A stretch of 64,000 nucleotides of DNA, taken from Nectonema munidae. Its lineage: Eukaryota > Nematomorpha > Nectonematoida > Nectonematidae. How positions within the stretch are numbered: the stretch's first letter is position 1; each line of letters opens with the position of its first letter. The notes under the pieces are model-generated. The model had not been told where the DNA came from. It worked only from the letters and a program-made list of their open reading frames with translations, and searched no databases. A program made the position numbers and the translations under genes. This document shows, piece by piece, positions 46,701 to 58,700 of the stretch. The stretch covers positions 710,766 to 774,765 of the forward strand of contig JAUIRK010000923.1 of NCBI GenBank assembly GCA_030549495.1, read 5' to 3'.

Positions 46701-49700
46701 TCAAAAAGGTTATTGGAAAGACCTTCTTCCTTAGAGATATCTCCGTTGAATGTTCCTCTGAAAGCCAATTGATTGCTTGCTAGAAACTTAATCACATCAA
46801 GAATGGATCTCAAATAATATCTATTTTTTTCTATTGCACCTCTGTAAATGAGAGTCGAAACAGAAGTGTCATTTTTAAAACAATGCTTTTTTTCTTGCCA
46901 AGCTGCCATTGAGTCAAGGTGAGAGTATGATGCTTGATGTTTGAGAAATCCTTTGTTTCGTTCATTTGCTTTTTTCCAGTTAGAAAAGCCATTCAAAGTG
47001 AAAGCTGTGTCTCTTTGATTAATTTTGGCAAAAAGTCTACAGGGAAAGCAAAAAGCAGCGTCTTTCATGACTGAGTATTCAAGCCAAGAATATAAATTGT
47101 ACCAGTTTTTCTGAAATGAACGTGAATCCAAATTTTTGGAAAATTTATAATTGGACAGGATCTACTGTCTTTATTCAAATCAGTGATACTATTATCTTCA
47201 ACATCATTTTCACAACATACTTCTTGATGTTCTTCTCGAAACTTTTTGGTAGGAAGAGAATCAACATCACTAGAGCTTACTCCGTTTTTTTTACTTTTTT
47301 TTATAACAAATTTATCCATAAAATACTAAAAGTGTTCAAATGGCTATATAAATATTTATAAACTTATAAAGTATTAATTAAATCTTTTACTTATTTAAGA
47401 GATTTTGCTTGATAAAAATTGTGGATATTGTAACTATTACACTTTATATTATACACTGAATTTATAGCCTTATAAATTTTGTAATTAAAATTTATATCAA
47501 TTTAATTTTATTTTCCAAAAAAAAGAATTTCGCTAGAAAAAAAGGAAAAAGATCAATAACTGAGACTAGTTGCTTTTTAAAAATAAAATATATAAAATAA
47601 ATATACAGTTGAAAAATAATTTAAAAAACAGGTGAAAAATTGATAAATATAAGAAAACTGAGAAATTTTTTTTTCAATTTAAATATAAAAATACTTTTAA
47701 TATATGAAATTTAAAAAACCGCTTGTAGCCATTGCAAAACTGTGACAAAAAAAGATAGTTTTTTAATTAAAAAAGACGTGAATAAAAGGTAAATAATATT
47801 GGATAAAACCTTATATACAGTCAGATGTCGCATTAGACAGGGTCATAATATAAAGGTAAAAATCCTATGCTATGAAAACAAAGTTGAAGAAGAAATATAT
47901 AAGGGGGGCTTTCTATCTTAGTTAGGGGGAGGGGGGACTTAGCCCCCCTCCTTTTCCTTCTCTGTCTACAGGCCTGATACTACTAATACTAATACTACTT
48001 TTTGGAAATTTTTACTTGTTTGATTTGCAGAAAGAATTAAACTGTTTTTCAATATTTCTTTTTCATGATATATATATATATATATCATTAGGAAGCTTAT
48101 CGTTTGCTACATACTCTAGAATAATTTATTTATGCAAAAGTTTTAAAAAATTTTAATAAATGGACTTTACTTCGAAAAATTTTGTCTAAATTTTTGAAAA
48201 AATTACGGATCACCTTTTGAGTGAAGCATGTGAAGATTTAAAAAAAAATTGAATGAAAATGGTATCATTGGAAAGGTATACTCTTTGTGGTTAACATAGG
48301 CTAGGTTATACAAATAAATATATTTTCATTTTTCCAAAATCTGCTTTTATGTGAGGTCAGTCAAGTTTTATCTAGTTTCAAAAAATACCAATAATAATTA
48401 ACGTCCTTAATTTATATACTATTTTTTCAATATTTTATATTCACAAAGGTAAAATATGGTTTTTTACATTTTAAAATGTCATAGTTAAAGAAAACTGTCG
48501 AAAATTAATATTTATTTTTTACCGCTTGTGTGGTTTATTTTATCGGGCTAGTGTACGCTTAGTTTATTTGTAGTGTTCCTAGCTTAAATCTTAGTCAAAT
48601 ATTAAAACGCTTATAACTTTCACATTTCTCAACAAAATGCATCATGCGATATACCAAATTAAAGCATTTTTTATGGGCTTTCAGAATACATTATTCATAA
48701 GTACTTAAGAAATACCATTTTACTGTTTTTATTTTCCATGGGCTTCATACCATTAATTAGCAGATAAGGGATGCATTTTAAACTAAAGCTCCTTTCATTA
48801 GGACAATTTTTTACCTATATTATGCGACAATTTCCAGCACAATTATAAAGCGACTCTACTCTCAGAATCTAAATTTATTTGTAGATTTTTATAAAATAGT
48901 ATTAGTTTTTCCATTTTTTTATAAATTAACCTTCGTTTTTTTTATTGGTCAGTATAATGTTTTTCTAATAAATTTAAAATTATTTTTGAAGTTAAAAATG
49001 TAGATCGAATGTACAAGTTTTGTTGGATAATCGTAGTCCACTATTTATTTTTAGATTTTTATAAAATCATTTTAGTTTTCGGTTTTTTATAAATTAACAT
49101 TAGTTTTTTACTTCTTTTGAATTAATCATCCAAAATTTAAGTGCGGGTTTGATTTACACTTTGATTCGAAAAAAAATATGTTTTGGATAAATATTATTTT
49201 TATTATTGTTTACTGCATATAAATTTCTAAAGAGAAGATAAATAGATCAAAACATGTGTTTTAATCAATTTTTCTCAATAAGTAATCTCATGAATTTATT
49301 TTTTTTCACTATAATCCTAAATTTATTTCTATATTTTTATAAAATAATTATAATTTTCGAATCTAACACGTGTGCGCATGCATCGACATTGAAGAAATAA
49401 TGAGTTTTGTGGGATAATCATAGTTTACTTTTATTTAGTTTAGATACAATCTTTCTAATTTTTAACGAAAAGGATTCGTTATTTTTATACCGACAGTGTG
49501 CGAAGAATAAATCACATTATTGATTGATTTTAGAGTATAACTATGCGAAGAAAGATTAACACATGTTGCATTACGCGTTTGTGAGCGCAGTGAATTCTTA
49601 TCTCGCATACGCGTCACCACATCTTTAGCACGCGTGTGTGGTTTATTTTATCGGGCTAGTGTACGCTTAGTTTATTTGTAGTGTTCCTAGCTTAAATCTT

Positions 49701-52700
49701 AGTCAAATATTAAAACGCTTATAACTTTCACATTTCTCAACAAAATGCATCATGCGATATACCAAATTAAAGCATTTTTTATGGGCTTTCAGAATACATT
49801 ATTCATAAGTACTTAAGAAATACCATTTTACTGTTTATATTTTCCATGGGCTTCATACCATTAATTAGCAGATAAGGGATGCATTTTAAACTAAAACAGT
49901 AATATATTTGAAGAAATATTTTTTCAGTATAAAGAGTTTAAAAAACTCTTTTCTAATATGTAATGATATATTCTCATAACCTGTACGGTTGAACGCGGGT
50001 AGACAACTTGCGTGTTATCTCCAACCCGTATATTACGATGATTCTTCTCCAACCTGTATTCTACGATGATTCATCTCCAAACTATATACTACAATGATTC
50101 ATCTCCAACCTGTATACTACGATAATTCATCTCCAACCTGTATACTACGATGATTCATCTTCAACCTGTATACTACGATGGTTTCTATTCCATGTACAAA
50201 TAATTAGGGAGACAATGTTCAACTTTCTGTTCACATTCTGCTAGATTTAATATTTGATATACCTCATTCGGGGAGACGATGCGACATAAGTTATTACCTA
50301 TATACATTATACCTGTATACTACGATGGTTCATCTCCAACCTGTATACCGCGATAATTCATCTCCAACCTATCAGTTCATATTTTGCTAGATGTAAGATT
50401 TGATATACCTCATTCGGGGAGAGGATGTTAGATAAGTTATTAATTTTTTCACGATATTAAATAATATATTTTATCAAATAATCAAAATAAAATTCTGTAA
50501 TCAAAGACTCGAAAAATATTCTTTAAAAAATCAAAAAATATCAAACTTTCTGTTCATATTTTGCTACCTCATACGATGTTACAAAAGTTATTACCTATAC
50601 TTTGCAATTTGCACGATATTAAATATTATATTTGTCAAATAATCAAAATAAAATTCTGTAATCAAAGAATCGAAAAATATTCTTTAAAAAATCAAAAAAT
50701 ATCAAACTTTCTGTCCATATTTTGCTACCTCATACGATGTTACAAAAGTTATTACCTATACTTTGCAATTTGCACGATTTTAAATATTATATTTGTCGAA
50801 TAATCAAAGAATCGAAAAATTTTCAAATCAAAAAATATTTATTCTTTTTAAATATAGCGTTGGCTCCCCTTACTTTTAAAATTGAAAGATAAACCTAGTC
50901 TTTAATAATTAATTTTTATCAAATTATGCACATACGAAACTTTTTACAAAAGTAAGGGGAGTCAACGATATATTTAAAAAGAATAAATATTTTTTGATTT
51001 GAACATTTTTCGGTTCTTTGATTATTATTGATCATTGTTGCACTAATGATTAGTGATAATAATTAATAAGATCATTGTTGCACTAATGAGCTATATATAA
51101 ATGTACCAAAGTCTAAATATATGATTTTCAGTAAGTTTAACAAAAATATTTGTGTTTTTTTTAAAATTGGAGAAAAATATCTTCAGAGGACGAATACTTA
51201 TAATTATTTAGGATTAACTATAGATTTTAATCTTAGTTTTTCAAATCATTTCAATAATGTTTTAAAAGATACCTCAATAGCACTTGGCATGTTGTTAAAA
51301 ATTAAAAATCTTCTTGATACTAAGACCAAAATAAATATTTATTATGCCCTTTTTCATTCTAAGATTCTTTACTCTAACTTTATTTGGTCTTCATCTAACG
51401 TGTCCAAACTCCCAACATTACAGAAAAAAACAAGACAGGGCTTTGAAAGTTCTATTCAATAGGGATGCTGAGTATATACGTAGTTTATATAAAATTCCGA
51501 ATCTTTTACAAATTAGACAAATTCAATCATCTCTTTTTGTGCAACAAACACAATTTAAGAAATATAAGATCCAAATTTGCCAAAAGTAATAAATTTTTTA
51601 TTAAAAAGTCCATAAAAATCTGGAATAGCCTTCCCATTTGTATTAGGCTTCTGAAAAACTCTTGTAGTTTCTAACGTAAATGTAAAATTTTTTTATTTCA
51701 ACTCGTTAGTGTCTTTGAGTATATTTATTACCCATACTATATTTTATATCTTTGAGATTAAAGTATTTTTTTTAGGTAATTCTTTTTCATATTCCCCTTC
51801 CAACCACAATGCATCTCAACACCCAGCATCAATTTTTCGCCAGTTCATCGCTTCTATATCAGCAATAATTGATATTTGCTTTCTTCTCTCTTTTTTTTAC
51901 GTATGTATATAATATATACATATATATTTTGAAAATTATATGCTTTGTGAACATGTTTGAAAATTGTCTTTCTCCTATATTGATTTTAAAATGATATGTT
52001 TTGGAGTTTTTTTTATCCTATTATATAACTGTTCCTCACTTCTTTTTTTGCCTTTATAATTATTATCTGAATTTTTTCTCCTATTTTTTATATCATTTTT
52101 AAGTCCTGTTGTAAATATGAATTTAGTATAGTGCTCCTATTTTTTTATAGGTGTGACAATAACCTATTTGGTTTGATCCACCATGCTGTATGTTATTATT
52201 CTTATTCTTCTTTTTTTTTAAAAAAAATAAAAATATTTTAAGAATGTATCCATTTTTATTTGTCTGACAAAGTCTACTGATTTCAAAGGCTGCTTATTTT
52301 GCTTTTTCGCTAACCTCATCAATGAAATGAAAGTGAGATTCATAGCGTTGTGAACAATTTAATAAAACTTTTAGCACTATGGTATTACAATTTTATTAAC
52401 ATTATTATATAAATTAGGTAGTGTTTTGATTCATTTAGTTAGATGATGAAATAGAACTTCTGTGAAGTGTTGAAGCTTTGACTCATTTTTGGTGTACAAT
52501 GATTTTGCGGTCTCTAAATCTCTCCAAAGTAAATTTATGATAAAAGGTAAGCATATTTTATTAATTCTCCTTATTTATGAAGAAAGATAAAGGGATTTTC
52601 AGAAATTATTATTCGGAGAAAAATTTTGATTAAAAGTTAAATATAAATATTATTATAATAATAAATAAAATTATTTGTTATGCATTTTATTGATTTCAAA

Positions 52701-55700
52701 ATTCAAAAGCTTATAAAAATATGCCCCCTAAATCGTATCAAAATTATTTTTATTAATTCTATGCTAATTAATGAAGTTAAGTTAATAAAAGGGTAGTAAG
52801 AAGCTAAAAACTCAATTTAAAAGTGTATAAGAACATGATGAAGTTAAATAATCTGGCTAATTTTTAAAACTAAAATCTGTGAGGAATCCTGGCCAAAAAT
52901 GATCCTTATTAACGATTTTCGAAATATTGAGAGAATGGTATTGAATGTAAAAAAAGTTTTACTTGAAATTAACATTGTATCTAAAAACAGGTTCAAAGAA
53001 TGTCTTCGAAGAAAAGGCCTTATTCTTTCAGGATGGAATGCGCAATCCTGTAATGAATTCATTCGATAGGAAAGAATCTACCCAACCCTCGAAAGACGAA
53101 GTATGGCTTTTTACTCCATCCAAGTTTTCAACCTTGTTTTTGGCCTATAAAAATATATGTAACCCAGCCAGTAAATATCATGTATTTTTGCGTTTATATA
53201 TTTCCAATTCAGTATGCCTATTTTCACTTTATCAGGTAACGTAAATTTTTTTACAGCGGAGTGCTTCTAAATACAGGTGTACAAAATGCTCAGGAGTGAA
53301 ATTTTTTTATTTTTTTTCAAAAATTTATAAAAAAAAGGCAGAAGAAAAATTGTTTTCACTTTATGAAACATGTGAAAAAACCAAAGAATTTCGAATTTGA
53401 AAGTTAAAATATATCATTTCTTGGTGAAAATTGCAACAAAATTAACGCCATCTAAACTAAAAAAAAATTTTTATGCTGAAAAAGTTCCAAAAATTTAATT
53501 TTCGTTTTTTATGAGGGACAATAGTTTATTCCACAGAGTTTCAGGTTACGTTATATAAAAAATACTAAACAAAATGTTTACAATTTGACTTTCATATTGG
53601 GAGAATGACTTTTCAGAAGCTATGATTTATTTTCTTAGTAATCAGAATTCGTTACGGTAAAAAATGGGTGTAAAGACATTTTCCAAAAAAATAAAAAAAC
53701 TTGAGAAACTGAACTGGGATAAAAAATTTACAAATTTTGCAAAATTTATTTCTAGATAAAACAGAAAAATGAGATTTATTGACATCTTGGACATAAAAAA
53801 CTAGTATGATTTTTACATATAAATCGATGACATATATCACATCTTCTTGTTCCTCTTGTCCTAGGTTTGCAATTTTGGACTGAACAAAATCCTCTGGAAG
53901 AAGAAGACTGTATACTTCTACTTGTTTCTTCTTTAAATCCGAAAAATTGAAAAAGTGATCTTCTTACACTACTCAGGTAGCTAAAATTTGATCTAAAGCG
54001 CATTGATTCCTCAAATAGGTTTAGACACAAATTTCTAATGAAATGTTTCCTTCCTCCTTTCTTGATGGTAGGAAACAAGCTAGAATCAATTTTATGTGCG
54101 ATTATCCAACTATTTAAAATACTTATATCTAGATAATTAGCAAATAAAACCATTGGCCATCTTCTGGATTGTCTATAACATGTGTATTCTCGCAACATTT
54201 TATTTGCTGTGTCTACCCCTCCTTTATATTTGTTATAAAGAACAATTGTTTCTGGCTTTTTTCGGTGTCCTAGCGTTATTATGTCCCCTAAATGTTGACT
54301 GGACAGGCAATAAACGACTTTAAAATTTTTCCTTGCATGTTTTTGAGGTATATAAGCAATCAGTGATGCTTCTGAGGTATATAAAAATTTACTTTCGCAT
54401 TCATTCAATTTCAGGCCTTTCAAATGCTCTGGTCGTATAATATGTGGCATAAAAACTCTATTGGACCTAACGGTCCCTAGCATAGTAACATTTTTACTGT
54501 TAGCCCAGACACAAAGTTCATGGAAAGTGAAAAATCTGTCTGCAAATACATCTGTGCCAGGGGGAAGGTTGAGCTCACTTACCATTCTTTGTACTATGTT
54601 TTTACTACTAAAGTAACTGGTGTCACTTAGTCCTGAAACATAAACTTCGGGTTTGAGTACATAGAAAGAGGATGCATCGTTGCAATGGTATACCTTCATT
54701 CCATAGTGACCAGGCTTGGATTTATCATAGATTTTAAACGAGCATCTACCTCTAAACTTTACGAGTTGCTCATCTATTGTGACATATTCGCCGGGACCAT
54801 AATACTTGGAAAAAATTTTGGCGAAATAGTCATGTAAAAACCGTATTGGCGAAATTTTATCATTCAAATTCCTTTCTGTCCTCTTATCAAAACGTATAAA
54901 TATTTTTATCAAATCAAACATGTCCCTAGTCATTGAGGCAACTAAAAAAGATTCTCCAAACTTTTCAGAAAACAAACACTTAAAATCAATACGCTGATTT
55001 CTTGCTTGTCCCATAAAAGCTATGCATCCCAAGTAAGCAAGAAGATCACTTATTTCAAATTTTTCATAGCAATAATTCAAGTTTGAATACTTCGGACTAG
55101 AGCTCCTGTAACAAACAATTTAATTGCGAAACGGGATAGAAATGAAACAACTTACATGTAATTTTCTTTCAAATGAACACACGTACATTCAAAAATGATT
55201 GGATAATTTCTTTTGTAAAAAAAAGTTGAAATATTTCAAAGGATTTTCTCAGACATTCAGCCCCTTTTTAGGACCCAAAGGATGCATGATGTCTCTAATG
55301 TTTTGTCTTCTGGGTCGACCTTGGTTGAGTCTTCTAGGTGTCCAAAAATACTCAGTTCCATCTGGGGCGATAAGAGAGTCAGAAATATTATTATCTTCAG
55401 TATCAGTCGACGAATAAGTATAACTTGAACTGTTGTAAGATGAAGAACTTTCATCATTTGAAGAACTGGAAAAGCTCGACATTAGGAGTGTTTGTACAAA
55501 ATACTGGCGTTTGCTACCGAATGTAATACTGGTTATGAAGTTAAATCGAACAATATACAAATATTGATATTTATTTGATACTCGTAAGTTTGCATGTCAG
55601 TATTCATTCATACGATCATATTTCGTTACATTCATATTTGTCGCAAACAGTGCACTCATTGAATGCGTCTTTATTTTCATAATAAATAATAATCAGTATC

Positions 55701-58700
55701 ACATATGAGAACGATAAGAACCACATATATCAGGGATGATATGCAAATGCCATTATATATGTGAAGAATAAGAAAAACAATTCTCCTTTTCACATAGGCA
55801 ATTATGAAAATGAGAAAAAGGCACGAGACGTGATGATGAACAAACACAATTCTTTATAAACAATAAAAATGTACAATGCACGCACACACTGTCATACCCA
55901 ATAAATTGATTATTACACGTTCTTACAGACACATGTGATAACGAAAAAATCGCATGCACACTTTCTTTAGTTAGTTACATATTAGAAAGATGTAAAGGTT
56001 TATAAATATAGTGAAGCTTCATAACAAACGAAATCACAAATGTTGTTTTCAAATATGAGACTTAACGCCATTGACAAAAAATTTGAAATTTTATTCTCGT
56101 CAAATTTTTGTCTTTATTGAAAAAAAAGCTACTTTTTTCAACAAAAAAACAAAATAAATTGAGAATACAACAACCAAAAGATTACATATATGAAAATTCA
56201 AACTTTCATTAAAAATAAAGTTCCTTTTTTCTTTGATTCGTTTGATAAAAAATTTCAATAATACATGTGGAGTTTTTTGCCATTAGTTCGTCTTTAGTGC
56301 TATACCGATAAGTCAAGTGTCTGATAGATGATAACTTTCTGCAAAAGGTTTGATTGTTCGAGATGAGTAAATGCGTTATTCATGCAGCTTTGTGCATCAT
56401 GGTAAAGATGTGCCCATACCCCAAACGCCGTCACTTGAAACAAAGCTTTTAAACACGCGTTCATGATTCCATTTTGGTGAGAGCCAGTATGTATTGTCTA
56501 AAGCAGTGGTCACCAAACTACTATCCACGAAGTAAATTTATTCAGCCACAAGCTAACATTTATAGTTCTTAAAGGATAAGTATTTTTGAATATATTCTTT
56601 TCATTTCCACTTTTTATGTCTCCTCAGAGTATCAACTTTTTCACATCCATGGCGAAAACATGGAAGAAATAACTTGATTCAACGAATTAACACATCCCTA
56701 AATTTTATGATGAACAGACGGAGATTTTAAAGCTTTTAAACAATGTTGCATTCTATTTTGAACATTTTACTGTAATTGATTGCACAAAGCTTCATTATCT
56801 AAAGCAGGACTATCTAACTTTTTAATGAGTGACACCATATGGTAACCTTTTATATGGTGACAGTCCTTTTATACACATTACATATAATCACTAGAGATAA
56901 CAAAATTGTCTAAAAAATCTATCAAAATTAACATATTAAAAAATTTCTCGGCATTTAAATCCTATATAATAGGAAGTTGTAAAATCGTTTGCAAGATAGC
57001 TATAGATAGTTAGTTATATCATAGAGAAATATTATACATATTGAAAATGTGTAGTATTTCTAATTATCTCTTAGAAACATGCGACAAAGTTTTAAAAAGA
57101 ATTAATATCGTGAAATAAGAAAGTGGCAATTAAATTAAATTCCTATTACCTGCTATGCATAATGCCATAGATTCCCAAAATAAAACATACCCACATTTTC
57201 ATCAAAGATACTTTCTCCGTTGGCTACAAAAAAAGAAAAAGAAAAAAGCATAGAACAGAGTTTCTACATGGAAAAGATTTCAGCACATCTCAATAGATCA
57301 TGATGATAATAAATCAAACGAATTTGTTTTTGCTTCAAATGTCTCAAAGCTTAAAAGCTTTTACAACGAAATTTAATGAATGCAAACGTGATTCACACTT
57401 CTATCGATTTGTCATTGATATTCAAAGCATCTGAAATATTTAGCGATAGGATGGATTGAAATTCACAATAATCTAAGTTCAAAGCATGCAAGTTGACATA
57501 AAAAGAGGGATGAATTATTTGGAGTTAAGTGGAATACCCACTTCACAGACTTTGAGCTAAAGAGTCTAGCATGTGTGAAATACGGCTAAGACTGGTCCGG
57601 CTATTCGACTTTTAACACGCCATCATAAAAAAGTGTTTATTATATTATTATACAATAGACATTTTGCTTTGTGTTGAAAATATATTTTAAAATTTAAGTA
57701 TATATAGGAAATGAAATAAAGTAAAATGAGGAATCAACTTAACTGATTATAATAATAAGTATTTTTTGATCTGTATTTTACTCATTTAAAAATGGCGGCT
57801 ATTTAAAAAGTGTATCATAAAAGGTGAAGAGAAATCTAAAATTTAGTTTTCAAATACCTTTTATTACTATTTATTCTAATGAAATCTAAATCTAGTACCT
57901 CAAAAAGTTCGCTTGTAAGTCCTAATATCTCTGTTAATCATGACTGCATATGTTTCAATTGTGAAAGTAAATCCCATGAAATGATCAAATGCAGCTCATG
58001 CCTTAATTGGATGTGCTACACATGCCAAAGTATATCTAAGCATATGGTTAACTTAATTGAAAATTTTGAAGGATGTGGTATCCGTTGGTTTTGTACGGCT
58101 TGTAGGAAAGATGATACAGCTACGCTGAAAAAAGTCATTAATAAAATTAACGAAGATATTACCTCTTTCAAAAAGAACAATGAAAAGCATATTAAGAAAA
58201 TAAATGAAGATCTTTCTACAAGAATGACGGAGGTCTTTGACCACAATAAACATCTTGTAAACATGATTGAACTATCTCATAGCAAAATGAATGAAAAGAT
58301 CGATAAACGAATTGAAAAAATCTCACCTAATTCTACTCAGAAATCAACTTCCTCTCCTCCACAAGATTTTCGGCAAATACTTAAAGATACGCTATCGAGC
58401 CAACGTGCCACTGAGCTTGACATAGAACGACGTAAAGCCAATCATATAATTCATGGTGTGGAAGAGTATAACAATGATGGTAAAAGAATTAATGACGCTC
58501 AATTTGTTCAAGAGCTGTTCGATAGACACCTATCCATTGGTCAAATAAAAGTAACAAATCTGACCAGACTTGGTAAAATAAAAAAGGAGGAAAATGTTAA
58601 AGGACCTCTCCGAATTACTTACGAGTACTACTCTGACAAGAACTTGGTTCTAAGTGCCCTACCCAACTTGAAAAAAACTCCCGACAACTTCAAAAAGATC

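Larger units (their letters stand above)
41295..47976 (-). mobile_element. hAT element (ZMYM1/TTF-type transposase), split by a second hAT
   Basis: Ends CAGGCCCGTAGCTAG and, on the other side, CTACAGGCCTG, with an 8-bp direct repeat ATACTACT at 41,287-41,294 and 47,977-47,984. The transposase is on the minus strand and is interrupted at 46,231-42,613 by another element. It entered an intron of gene C, in the 40.7/52.2-kb break of the right arm. Confidence 0.9.

Noticed and set aside
48526-49893. Long terminal repeats of a small LTR-type element
   Set aside because: The repeats do not begin and end like LTRs and nothing between them resembles such an element; kept as plain direct repeats.
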